From assembly GCF_000296215.2 (NCBI RefSeq), contig NZ_CP013949.1:3651501-3715500 (forward strand): a stretch of 64,000 nt of DNA, written 5' to 3'. The stretch is from Bradyrhizobium sp. CCGE-LA001. Lineage in GTDB: Bacteria > Pseudomonadota > Alphaproteobacteria > Rhizobiales > Xanthobacteraceae. This document shows, piece by piece, positions 54,944-63,325 of the stretch (within the stretch, counting starts at the first letter, position 1; the number at the start of each line of letters is the position of its first letter). The position numbers and the translations under genes were made by a program. Under the pieces are notes generated by a model, which saw only the letters and a program-made list of their open reading frames with translations, ran no database searches and was not told where the DNA came from.

Positions 54944-55007
54944 AGTCCTTTCCTCATGTTGGCGCATCGCCCGGCGTCAAACCCTTAAGAGGCCTTCGGA
55001 AAGGACT
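54944..55007 (-). promoter_or_regulatory. rpsF leader hairpin over the ribosome site
   Basis: In the minus-strand transcript AGTCCTTTCC (55007-54998) is exactly complementary to GGAAAGGACT (54953-54944), the latter containing the rpsF Shine-Dalgarno. The upstream arm is followed by GAAGGCC, giving a local CCGAAGG. Leaders of rpsF in many bacteria carry an S6:S18-binding structure that controls translation. This stem is a candidate, not a proven match to that motif. Confidence 0.5.
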
Positions 55008-55234
55008 CTGGGATCAAGCTCAGAAGGCGGAAACACGGGACGACGGGCCGACTGGCCCTGCCACACCAAAATCACGAATGATTTGCTGAGACCGTCCGTT
55101 CAGCTCCCGGCCGGGGTCTGCGGATGGGCGCCTTATACGGATTTTGGCCGGCTTTGCAAGATTGGGAGCCAAGTTTCGGCCTGGACGGCTGGATGCGAGC
55201 CGGGACGGGCCCGCAGATCCTAGCGGCTTGATTT

Positions 55235-55261
55235 ATTTGTTTGTATAGCATACAAACAAAT
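55235..55261. promoter_or_regulatory. perfect 12-bp palindromic operator before tetR-desaturase
   Basis: ATTTGTTTGTAT is followed, after the spacer AGC, by its exact reverse complement. The site ends 14 bases before the TetR start codon, directly before GGGAGGAG. Its length, AT-richness in GC-rich DNA and position make it a strong candidate TetR operator. It should repress both the regulator and the coupled desaturase. Confidence 0.75.
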
Positions 55262-55275
55262 CAGCGGGAGGAGCA

Positions 55276-55968
55276 ATGGCGGACAATTCTGCTCAAGTGC
55301 CATTCGAAGCGGGCGCCGGTGACCCCAAGCACGCGGCGCGCGCCACGCGCTCGGCGGGCCGCAAGATGCGCTCGCTGCTGCTGGACGCGGCGAGCCCGCT
55401 GTTCCGCGAGCGGGGACTTGCGGGCGCCTCGATCACCGACATCGCAGCCGCGGCTGACGCGTTCCCGAGCCAGATCACCTATTACTTCCGCACCAAGGAG
55501 GCGCTGTTCGTGGAATGCGCCTGCCGCGAGCTCTTGTATCTCGCGCGTGCGACTGAGCAGGCAGCGCTGAGCGCGCGCACGCCGCGGGAATACACCCACG
55601 CGCTGGCCGAGACGGTCACGGCGAGCGATTCGGTCGCTTTCTTCGCTGAAGCTTTGACGCTGACGCGGCGGCGCCAGGATCTCGCGCCGTTGGTCGAGCG
55701 CACCGTCGAGCGCCTGCACGGCGAAGGCGCGCGCGCCTATGCGAGCCAGGTCGAGCGGCACGGCTGGCGTTCCCTGCGGGCGCCCGACGAAAGCTCGCGG
55801 CGATTCTGGGCCGTCGCCATCGGCGTCATCCTCGAAGGCTACGCCATGGGACGTTCGCCGGAGGAGCTCTGCGCCGAGATGCTGCGTGTGCTCGGCGAGC
55901 AGATGAAATCCGACACGGCACGCCTGCGGCTCGTCGATGACGGGTCAAGTCCGAATGAGGGGAGTTAG
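55276..55968 (+). CDS. TetR-family regulator of the desaturase operon
   Basis: A 230-residue regulator with a 30-residue N-terminal extension. The DNA-binding domain has LLDAASPLFRERGLAGASITDIAA followed by SQITYYFRTKEALF (about 34-75). It resembles TetR members that govern lipid genes. The desaturase start codon lies three bases after its stop, and a perfect palindrome precedes it. Control of membrane unsaturation by an acyl-CoA-sensing repressor, as with DesT, is a reasonable inference. Confidence 0.87.
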   Translation: MADNSAQVPFEAGAGDPKHAARATRSAGRKMRSLLLDAASPLFRERGLAGASITDIAAAADAFPSQITYYFRTKEALFVECACRELLYLARATEQAALSARTPREYTHALAETVTASDSVAFFAEALTLTRRRQDLAPLVERTVERLHGEGARAYASQVERHGWRSLRAPDESSRRFWAVAIGVILEGYAMGRSPEELCAEMLRVLGEQMKSDTARLRLVDDGSSPNEGS

Positions 55969-55971
55969 GCC

Positions 55972-56997
55972 ATGACCGCGCTTCGTATGCGTGCCCGTGA
56001 TTTCCTGACCGACGATCAACTGGCTGACGTGCGTCGGCGCGCGACCTGGAAAGGCTTTGCGCTGATCGCTCATGCCTGGGCGCTGATCGCAGGCGCGATC
56101 GCACTGGTGGCGTGGTGGCCCAATCCGATCACCTATATTCTCGCCGTCGCCATCATCGGCTCGCGCCAGCTCGGGCTCGCTATCCTCATGCATGACGGCG
56201 CCCATGGCTGCCTGTCCGCCGACGAGAAAACCAACCTGACGCTGAGCCAGTGGTTCTGCGCCTATCCGCTGTTTGCGGAGACGCGCAGCTACCGGCGCTA
56301 TCACTTGCAGCATCACGCGCGCACCCAGCAGGAGGACGATCCCGATCTCGTGCTGTCGGCGCCGTTTCCGATCACCGGGCTGAGCTACCGCCGCAAGTTC
56401 ATTCGCGATATCACCGGGCAGACCGGCTACCAGCAGCGCAAAGCGCAATTGCTCAATGCGCTCGGGCCGAAGGACTGGCCGTGGCGGCAGCGGGCGGTGC
56501 ATTTCTGGGAGAAGCTCGGCCCGCAATGCGTGGTCAATGCGATCATGTTTGCGGCGCTCGCTGCGGCCGGCGTGTGGTGGGCTTATCCGCTGCTCTGGCT
56601 GGTGCCGCTGCTGACCTGGATGATGGTCATCACCCGTATCCGCAACATCGCCGAGCATGCCGTCGTCCCCGACAGCAATGATCCCTTGCGCAACACCCGC
56701 ACGACGCATGCCAATTTCCTCGAGCGGTTGTTCATCGCGCCGTATTACGTGAACTATCACCTCGAGCATCACCTGCTGTTCTACGTGCCCTGCTACAACC
56801 TGCCGAAGGTGCATCGCCTGCTGAGCGCCAGCCGGCACGCGGGGCGCATGGAGGTGCAGCCGGGCTACGCCGCGGTGCTGCGGCTCGCGACGGCAAAGCC
56901 GAACCAGGACGATCGGCCGGGGCAAGTGGTCAACAGTGCACGCCGCGCGCGGGCGGGGGCAGAGGTCGACGCCAACCAGACGGCCGGCGGATTCTAG
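55972..56997 (+). CDS. membrane fatty acid desaturase family protein
   Basis: A 341-residue di-iron membrane enzyme. The three histidine boxes are HDGAH (about 68), HLQHHARTQ (about 110) and NYHLEHHLLF (about 260), with four membrane helices between them. The family introduces cis double bonds or hydroxyls into fatty acyl chains; position specificity cannot be read. The C-terminal 40 residues are charged and probably disordered. It is co-transcribed with the TetR gene. Confidence 0.9.
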   Translation: MTALRMRARDFLTDDQLADVRRRATWKGFALIAHAWALIAGAIALVAWWPNPITYILAVAIIGSRQLGLAILMHDGAHGCLSADEKTNLTLSQWFCAYPLFAETRSYRRYHLQHHARTQQEDDPDLVLSAPFPITGLSYRRKFIRDITGQTGYQQRKAQLLNALGPKDWPWRQRAVHFWEKLGPQCVVNAIMFAALAAAGVWWAYPLLWLVPLLTWMMVITRIRNIAEHAVVPDSNDPLRNTRTTHANFLERLFIAPYYVNYHLEHHLLFYVPCYNLPKVHRLLSASRHAGRMEVQPGYAAVLRLATAKPNQDDRPGQVVNSARRARAGAEVDANQTAGGF

Positions 56998-57085
56998 CGG
57001 TACCTCATCCCCGGTTGAATGCCTGTGGGTTCCCATCCCTGGCTTGACAGTCCGACCCCGGACAGTGTCTACGGCCCCCTTTGGA

Positions 57086-57150
57086 GCGTGATCCGGAACC
57101 TTGGCCTGAGGCCGCGCGTAATCGGCTGCCGGTTCTCATGAGGATCACGC
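57086..57150. repeat. degenerate GCGTGATCC palindrome before fabD
   Basis: GCGTGATCC at the left and GGATCACGC at the right are exact complements, with GGAACC and GGTTCT inside them. It resembles the GCATGATCCGG repeats at 17565 and 62223 but with a different centre. It ends 19 bases before fabD and could form a large leader hairpin. Confidence 0.5.
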
Positions 57151-57169
57151 CCGACGAGAGGGAGCGCCG

Positions 57170-58129
57170 ATGACGGCAGCATTCACATTTCCGGGGCAGG
57201 GGTCCCAGGCGGTCGGCATGGGCAAGGCGCTGGCCGACGCCTTTCCGGTGGCGCGCGCCGTATTCGACGAGGTCGATACCGCCCTCGGTGAGAAGCTGAC
57301 GGCGACCATCTGGGATGGCCCGGCCGAAACCCTCCAGCTCACCGAAAATGCCCAGCCGGCGCTGATGGCGGTGTCTATCGCCACCCTGCGCGTGCTCGAG
57401 GCCGAGGCCGGTTTTTCCGTCGGACGGGACGCGGCCTTCGTCGCCGGGCACTCCCTCGGTGAATATTCGGCGCTAGCGGCGGCCGGCAGCCTGACGATTT
57501 CGGACACCGCGCGGTTGCTTCGCACCCGCGGTCTCGCAATGCAAAAGGCCGTGCCGGTCGGGGCCGGCGCAATGGCCGCGCTGCTCGGCCTCGATTATGA
57601 GGCCGCCATGGAGGTCGCAGGCGAGGCGGCGCAGGGGCAGGTCTGCCAGGCTGCCAACGACAATGGCGGCGGACAGGTGGTGGTCTCCGGCGACAAGGCC
57701 GCGGTCGATCGCGCTGTCGAGATCGCCAAGACCAAGGGCGCCAAGCGCGCGATGCTGCTGCCGGTGTCCGCACCGTTCCATTGCAAGCTGATGCAGCCTG
57801 CAGCCGATGCCATGGCGGAGGCGCTCGCGAATGTCACGATCAAGGCGCCGGCGGCGCCGCTGGTCTCGAACGTGCTGGCGAGCGCCATCACCGATCCCGA
57901 CGAGATCCGCCGCCGCCTGGTTGAGCAGGTCACCGGTACGGTGCGCTGGCGCGAGTCGGTTGCCTATATGGCAGGGCAGGGTGTCACTCGGTTCTTCGAG
58001 ATCGGCGCCGGCAAGGTGCTCACGGGCCTCGTCAAGCGCATCGCGGACGGTGCCGTCGGCGTTGCGGTCGGCGGTCCCAACGACATTGCCGCCGCCAAGG
58101 ATGCATTGGCCGCTGCCAAGCAGGGCTAG
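57170..58129 (+). CDS. fabD: malonyl-CoA:ACP transacylase
   Basis: A 319-residue enzyme that loads malonyl onto acyl carrier protein. FTFPGQGSQAVGMGK starts the fold, the nucleophile serine is in AGHSLGEYSA, and the catalytic histidine in SAPFHCKLM. It heads the cluster fabD, fabG, acpP, fabF. A GAGGGAG site precedes the ATG. Confidence 0.95.
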   Translation: MTAAFTFPGQGSQAVGMGKALADAFPVARAVFDEVDTALGEKLTATIWDGPAETLQLTENAQPALMAVSIATLRVLEAEAGFSVGRDAAFVAGHSLGEYSALAAAGSLTISDTARLLRTRGLAMQKAVPVGAGAMAALLGLDYEAAMEVAGEAAQGQVCQAANDNGGGQVVVSGDKAAVDRAVEIAKTKGAKRAMLLPVSAPFHCKLMQPAADAMAEALANVTIKAPAAPLVSNVLASAITDPDEIRRRLVEQVTGTVRWRESVAYMAGQGVTRFFEIGAGKVLTGLVKRIADGAVGVAVGGPNDIAAAKDALAAAKQG

Positions 58130-58141
58130 AGGAGTTCTTCG

Positions 58142-58879
58142 ATGTTCGATCTGACTGGCAAGAAGGCGCTCGTCACCGGCGCGACCGGCGGCATCGGCGG
58201 CGCGATCGCGCAGGCGCTGCACGCGCAGGGCGCGACCGTCGCGATCTCCGGAACGCGCAGGGAGGTGCTGGATGAGCTTGCCGGCAAGCTCGGCGAGCGC
58301 ACCTTCGTGCTGCCCTGCAATCTTTCCAAGGCCGACGAGGTCGAGGCGCTGGTGCCCGCAGCGGAAGCTGCCATGGGCCAGGTCGACATCCTCATCGCCA
58401 ATGCCGGCATCACCCGGGACAATCTCTTCGTGCAGCTGCGCGACGAGGACTGGGAGGAGGTCATCAACGTCAACCTGACCGCGACCTTCCGCCTGGCGCG
58501 TGCCGCGACCAAATTGATGATGCGCAAGCGCTTCGGCCGCATCATCGCCATCACCTCGGTGGTCGGCGTCACCGGCAACCCCGGGCAGGGCAACTACACC
58601 GCGTCCAAGGCCGGCCTGATCGGCATGATCAAGACGCTGGGCGCCGAATACGCCAAGCGCGGCGTCACGGCCAATTGCATCGCGCCCGGCTTCATCAAGA
58701 CGCCGATGACGGATGCGCTCAACGACAAGCAGCGCGAAACGATTCTGACCAAGGTTCCGGCCGCCCGCCTGGGGACGCCCGAGGACATCGCGGCAGCCGC
58801 AGTCTACTTGAGTTCGAACGAAGCGGCTTACGTCACCGGGCAGACCATTCACGTCAACGGCGGCATGGCCATGATCTGA
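58142..58879 (+). CDS. fabG: 3-oxoacyl-ACP reductase
   Basis: A 245-residue SDR that reduces 3-oxoacyl-ACP with NADPH. TGATGGIGGAIA (about 13-24) is the cofactor loop, NAGITRDN is FabG-specific, and catalysis uses Ser in ITSVVG with YTASK. GGAG lies nine bases upstream and fabD ends 12 bases before. The following 313-bp gap before acpP has a possible promoter. Confidence 0.96.
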   Translation: MFDLTGKKALVTGATGGIGGAIAQALHAQGATVAISGTRREVLDELAGKLGERTFVLPCNLSKADEVEALVPAAEAAMGQVDILIANAGITRDNLFVQLRDEDWEEVINVNLTATFRLARAATKLMMRKRFGRIIAITSVVGVTGNPGQGNYTASKAGLIGMIKTLGAEYAKRGVTANCIAPGFIKTPMTDALNDKQRETILTKVPAARLGTPEDIAAAAVYLSSNEAAYVTGQTIHVNGGMAMI

Positions 58880-59013
58880 CGCTTCATTCCGCACCGCCCA
58901 ACGGAGCTGGCGCTGGATGCGGCAAACGGCCGTTTTCGGTGTGAAATGAGGCTTGTAGTCAAGGCAATTGAAGTGTGATAACCGGACCTTCAACGGATGG
59001 GCAAAGAACGCCA

Positions 59014-59040
59014 TTGCAGGTTTTTGAAACCCTGTATATT
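59014..59040 (+). promoter_or_regulatory. possible acpP promoter
   Basis: TTGCAG (59014-59019) and TATATT (59035-59040) are 15 bases apart in the 313-bp fabG-acpP gap, 153 bases before acpP. Spacing is short of the usual 17, so this is tentative. The rest of the gap shows no gene; a long acpP leader would be implied. Confidence 0.3.
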
Positions 59041-59192
59041 GGCGATGCGGAGCCTTGGCCGTCGTTCGCCGGGCCTTGCATCGGTTAGGATGGGGCCAAA
59101 TCAAAGTTCGTAAGCGAAGGCAGTCAAACGACCACGACGGCTCGTATCGTCCCGGGGGGTCGGGTCTACAGGGAACAACACGAGGTTAAGCA

Positions 59193-59432
59193 ATGAGTGA
59201 CATTGGCGAGCGGGTTAAGAAGATCGTGGTCGAACACCTTGGTGTTGAACCCGAGAAGGTTGTCGACAACGCGAGCTTCATCGACGACCTCGGCGCCGAC
59301 AGTCTGGACACCGTCGAACTGGTGATGGCGTTCGAAGAGGAATTCGGTTGCGAGATTCCGGACGACGCCGCGGAAACGATTCTCACCGTCGGCGACGCCA
59401 CGAAGTTTCTCGAGAAGAACGCGAAGAGCTAA
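59193..59432 (+). CDS. acpP: acyl carrier protein
   Basis: A 79-residue acidic four-helix protein that carries growing acyl chains. The phosphopantetheine serine lies in LGADSLDTVELVMAFEEEF. GAGG precedes the ATG by about seven bases. A terminator-like hairpin follows, so acpP may be expressed above fabF, as expected for its high abundance. Confidence 0.97.
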   Translation: MSDIGERVKKIVVEHLGVEPEKVVDNASFIDDLGADSLDTVELVMAFEEEFGCEIPDDAAETILTVGDATKFLEKNAKS

Positions 59433-59460
59433 GGCTCTTCATTTCGCGGGGACAACATTT

Positions 59461-59506
59461 GAAACCGGACGGGCCGCTTCCCAGCGGTCAGCCGGTTTCT
59501 TGTTAT
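59461..59506 (+). terminator. terminator or attenuator between acpP and fabF
   Basis: GAAACCGG pairs with CCGGTTTC (59492-59499), with an inner GCCGCT/AGCGGT stem, followed by TTGTTATT. The T-rich end suggests partial termination after acpP and before fabF. Confidence 0.55.
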
Positions 59507-59540
59507 TGGCCGTGAATCTTTCGATACGGAGTTTTCGGAT

Positions 59541-60806
59541 ATGAGGCGGGTCGTCGTCACGGGTCTTGGCATGGTGTCGCCACTCGGCTGTGGCGTCGAG
59601 CCGACCTGGAAACGCATCCTGAACGGCGAAAGCGGTGCGCGCCCGATCGAGAGCTTCGATGTCTCCGATCTGCAGACCAAATACGCCTGCACCGTCGTGC
59701 GCGGCGACGGCACCAACGACACTTTCAATCCCGATATCTGGATGGAGCCGAAGGACCAGCGCAAGGTCGACGACTTCATCATCTTCGGCATGGCCGCAGC
59801 CGGCCAGGCGCTCGACGATGCCAATTGGCATCCCGAGACCGAGGAGGACAAGTGCGCGACCGGAACCATGATCGGATCCGGCATTGGCGGCCTCAACGGC
59901 ATCGCCGACACCGCGATCCTGCTCAAGGAGCGCGGGCCGCGCCGGGTGTCGCCGTTCTTCATTCCGGGCCGCCTGATCAATCTCGCCTCCGGCTACGTCT
60001 CGATCGCGCACGGGCTGAAGGGACCGAACCATTCGGTGGTCACGGCCTGCTCGACCGGCGCGCATGCGGTCGGCGATGCCGCCCGCCTGATCGCGCTCGG
60101 CGATGCCGACGTCATGGTGGCCGGCGGAGCTGAGTCGCCGATCAGCCGCATCGGCATTGCCGGCTTCAATGCTGCGCGCGCGCTGTCGACCGGCTTCAAT
60201 GAGACGCCCGAGAAAGCCTCGCGTCCCTACGACAAGGACCGCGACGGCTTCGTGATGGGTGAGGGCGCCGGCGTCCTGGTGCTCGAGGAGCTCGACCACG
60301 CCAGGCGGCGCGGCGCGAAGATCTACGCCGAGGTGATCGGCTACGGCCTTTCCGGCGATGCCTATCACATCACCTCGCCGTCCCCCGACGGCGATGGCGG
60401 CTTCCGCAGCATGTCGGCGGCGCTCAAGCGCGCCGGCCTCACGGCCGCCGATCTCGACTACATCAACGCGCACGGCACCTCGACACCGCTCGGCGACGAG
60501 ATCGAGCTCGGTGCGGTCGAGCGCCTGCTCGGCAATGCCGCCTCCAAGGTCGCGATGTCCTCGACCAAGTCGTCGACCGGTCATCTCCTCGGCGCGGCCG
60601 GTGCGATCGAAGCGATCTTCGCCATTCTCGCGATTCGCGATAATGTCGTGCCGCCGACCATCAACCTCGACAATCCCTCGGTCGAGACCGCGATCGATCT
60701 CGTGCCGCACACCGCGAAGAAGCGTGAGGTCAACGTCGCGTTGTCGAACTCTTTCGGTTTTGGCGGCACCAACGCGTCGGTGATCGTGCGGCGTCTGACC
60801 AGTTAG
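59541..60806 (+). CDS. fabF: 3-oxoacyl-ACP synthase II
   Basis: A 421-residue condensing enzyme that elongates acyl-ACP with malonyl-ACP. The active-site cysteine is in VTACSTGAHAVGDA, and the two histidines are in NAHGTSTPLGD and STGHLLGAAGA. The glycine-rich end SFGFGGTNAS is present. It is the last fatty-acid gene of the cluster; mltG follows after 125 bases. Confidence 0.95.
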   Translation: MRRVVVTGLGMVSPLGCGVEPTWKRILNGESGARPIESFDVSDLQTKYACTVVRGDGTNDTFNPDIWMEPKDQRKVDDFIIFGMAAAGQALDDANWHPETEEDKCATGTMIGSGIGGLNGIADTAILLKERGPRRVSPFFIPGRLINLASGYVSIAHGLKGPNHSVVTACSTGAHAVGDAARLIALGDADVMVAGGAESPISRIGIAGFNAARALSTGFNETPEKASRPYDKDRDGFVMGEGAGVLVLEELDHARRRGAKIYAEVIGYGLSGDAYHITSPSPDGDGGFRSMSAALKRAGLTAADLDYINAHGTSTPLGDEIELGAVERLLGNAASKVAMSSTKSSTGHLLGAAGAIEAIFAILAIRDNVVPPTINLDNPSVETAIDLVPHTAKKREVNVALSNSFGFGGTNASVIVRRLTS

Positions 60807-60931
60807 TTTGTATTTGAGACGAATCCACCGTTTTGCCGTATTCGGCGATAGTCATAGAAGTGGGCGCGTGCATTTGGCTCGGCAAGTGATTGTCAGGCCG
60901 CGATTGAACCGGCAGGATTCAGGTTGCTTCG

Positions 60932-62221
60932 ATGAGTGAAAGGCCGCCCATTTCGCCCCGGAGTCCGCGGGCAGCGCTGGAGCCCGAGCAGGTCCCACCG
61001 CCGCCGAAGCGATCGGACCGTGCGCGCAATCCGTTCGTGGTGGTCGGCAATGCCATCATCACGCTGCTGCTGATCGCCATGCTCGGCGCCGGCGGCGTCT
61101 ATTATTACGGCCGGCAGGTGCTGGAGGCGCCAGGCCCGCTGAAGGAAGACAAGATCGTCAACATCCCGCAGCGCGCGGGCAAACGCGACATCGCCGAGAC
61201 GCTGAACAGGGAAGGCGTCACCGATATCAATCCCTGGGTGTTCATCGCCAGCGTCGCCGCGTTGAAGGCGAGCTCCGATCTCAAGCCCGGCGAATATTCG
61301 TTCCAGAAGAACGCATCCTTGCGCGACGTCATCGCCACCATCGTCGAGGGCAAGGTGGTGCAGCATTCCGTCACGATTCCCGAGGGCCTGACCTCCGAGC
61401 AGATCGTGGCACGGCTGTCCGACAACGACATCTTCACCGGCAGCGTGCGTGAGCTGCCGCGCGAGGGCACGTTGTTGCCGGAGACCTACAAGTTCCCGCG
61501 CGGCACCACGCGCGAGCAGGTGATCCAGCGCATGCAGCAGGCGCACAAGCGCGTGCTCGGAGAGATCTGGGATCGCCGCAATCAGGACATTCCGGTGAAG
61601 ACGCCGGAGCAACTCGTCACGCTCGCGTCCATCATCGAGAAGGAGACGGGCAGGCCGGATGAGCGCAGCCGCGTCGCCGCCGTGTTCGTCAACCGCCTGA
61701 AGCAGAGGATCAAGCTGCAGTCCGATCCGACGATCATCTACGGGCTCGTCGGCGGCAAAGGCACGCTGGGCCGTCCGATCAAGCGCAGCGAGATCACGCA
61801 GCCCTCGCCCTACAACACCTATGTGATCGAAGGCCTGCCGCCGGGCCCGATCGCCAACCCCGGCCGCGCCTCGCTTGAGGCTGCCGCCAATCCGGCGCGC
61901 ACCCGCGACCTGTTCTTCGTGGCCGACGGCACCGGCGGCCACGCCTTCACCGAAACCTACGACGCGCATCAGAAGAACGTCGCAAAGCTCCGCGCGATGG
62001 AGAAGCAGATCCAGAACGACACGGTCGAGCCGCCCGAGGATGCGCAGCCGCCGGCCGCCGCAGCGCCCGCGACCGGCGATACGCCGACAGCGACCACGCC
62101 GGTGCGGCCCAATCAGCAGAAGAAGCAACCGTCACGGCCTGCCAATCCTGCTGCCCCCGCCAATCCCGCGCCGGCCCGGCAGGGCGCGGTACAGTCCTCG
62201 CCGCCGGTGGTGCAGCGCTAA
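60932..62221 (+). CDS. mltG: endolytic murein transglycosylase MltG
   Basis: A 429-residue inner-membrane protein that cleaves nascent glycan chains. One membrane helix (FVVVGNAIITLLLIAMLGAGG, cited here by NAIITLLLIAMLG, about 38-50) follows a basic tail. The YceG domain has the catalytic glutamate in ASIIEKETGRPDERSRVA and IYGLVGGKGTLGRPI. The last 90 residues are Pro/Ala/Gln-rich, an extension common in this group. fabF-mltG-yicC-gmk order is conserved. Confidence 0.94.
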   Translation: MSERPPISPRSPRAALEPEQVPPPPKRSDRARNPFVVVGNAIITLLLIAMLGAGGVYYYGRQVLEAPGPLKEDKIVNIPQRAGKRDIAETLNREGVTDINPWVFIASVAALKASSDLKPGEYSFQKNASLRDVIATIVEGKVVQHSVTIPEGLTSEQIVARLSDNDIFTGSVRELPREGTLLPETYKFPRGTTREQVIQRMQQAHKRVLGEIWDRRNQDIPVKTPEQLVTLASIIEKETGRPDERSRVAAVFVNRLKQRIKLQSDPTIIYGLVGGKGTLGRPIKRSEITQPSPYNTYVIEGLPPGPIANPGRASLEAAANPARTRDLFFVADGTGGHAFTETYDAHQKNVAKLRAMEKQIQNDTVEPPEDAQPPAAAAPATGDTPTATTPVRPNQQKKQPSRPANPAAPANPAPARQGAVQSSPPVVQR

Positions 62222-62222
62222 T

Positions 62223-62291
62223 GCATGATCCGGAAAAGTGCGAAGCGGTTTTCCGGAAAGATCACGCGTAAACAACAACCTAAAGCGCGAT
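62223..62291. repeat. GCATGATCCGG palindromic intergenic repeat, copy 2
   Basis: GCATGATCCGGAAAAGTGCG continues as AAGCGGTTTTCCGGAAAG and GATCACGCG. The two arms ATCCGGAAAA and TTTTCCGGA pair with each other. The core matches the copy at 17565-17637 over most positions. It lies between mltG and the YicC-family gene. Confidence 0.75.
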
Positions 62292-62434
62292 GACGATTCA
62301 TCCAGCTCCCATCGCGCTTGAGGCTGACGCAGACCTGCCCACGGCATTGCGGATTCCACTTTCCGGCAAAATAGTCTTAAGATTCGCGTGGCTTGATGCC
62401 TCGCGAATCCCGTGTTCCTGGAGAATTTCAATCG

Positions 62435-63322
62435 ATGGCGCTGTCGTCCATGACCGGCTTTGCCCGAAGCCACGGCGCGAGCGGGCTGTACACGTTCGAA
62501 TGGGAATTGAAGTCGGTCAATGCCAAGGGCTTTGACCTGCGCGTGCGGCTGCCGCAGGGGTTCGACGAGGTCGAGGCTCACGCCAAGAAACGCGCCGGCG
62601 AGCTGTTGTCGCGCGGCACCGTCTACGCCAATCTCAACGTCAAGCGCGCCAACGCCGCCGCCACGGTTCGCGTCAACGAGGACGTGCTCAACGCCGTCCT
62701 GAAGGCGGCTGCGCTGATCGCCGGCAAGGTCGACGCGGTTGCGCCGAGCATCGACGGCCTGCTCGCCATCAAGGGCGTGGTCGAGGTCGCCGAGCCAGAG
62801 GGCGACGAGGAGGAGGACAAGGCCGCGCGTGCCGCCGCCGCCGAGGCCTTCGACAAGGCGCTCGACGATCTCGTCGAGATGCGCAAGCGCGAGGGTACTT
62901 CGCTCGGGCAGATCCTGACCCAGCGCGTCGATGAGATCGAGCAGTTGGCGAAGAAGGCGGAAGGCTCGCCCGGCCGCAAGCCGGAGGCGATCAAGGCCAA
63001 GCTCGCCGAACAGATCGCGGCTCTGCTCGACACGTCCGATCGTTTCGATGCCGACCGCCTGATGCAGGAGGCGATCCTGATCGCGACCAAGGCCGACATC
63101 CGCGAGGAGCTCGATCGCATCGCTTCGCACGTCGCGCAGGCGCGCGAGCTGATCGGCAAGGGCGGCCCGATCGGCCGCAAGCTGGATTTTTTAGCGCAGG
63201 AGTTTCACCGCGAGGTCAACACCTGCTGCTCGAAGTCGAACGACATCGAGCTCACCAATACCGGCCTCGCCATGAAGAATGTGGTCGAGCAGTTCCGCGA
63301 GCAGGTCCAGAATCTGGAGTGA
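62435..63322 (+). CDS. YicC family endoribonuclease-type protein
   Basis: A 295-residue protein starting at ATG 62435 (MALSSMTGFARSHGASG), the family start; an in-frame ATG at 62393 is upstream but not homologous. SVNAKGFDLRVRLPQGFD and the C-terminal REVNTCCSKSNDIELTN motif are strict YicC hallmarks. YicC-type proteins have been shown to be endoribonucleases in some bacteria. gmk follows after three bases. Confidence 0.92.
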   Translation: MALSSMTGFARSHGASGLYTFEWELKSVNAKGFDLRVRLPQGFDEVEAHAKKRAGELLSRGTVYANLNVKRANAAATVRVNEDVLNAVLKAAALIAGKVDAVAPSIDGLLAIKGVVEVAEPEGDEEEDKAARAAAAEAFDKALDDLVEMRKREGTSLGQILTQRVDEIEQLAKKAEGSPGRKPEAIKAKLAEQIAALLDTSDRFDADRLMQEAILIATKADIREELDRIASHVAQARELIGKGGPIGRKLDFLAQEFHREVNTCCSKSNDIELTNTGLAMKNVVEQFREQVQNLE

Positions 63323-63325
63323 TCG

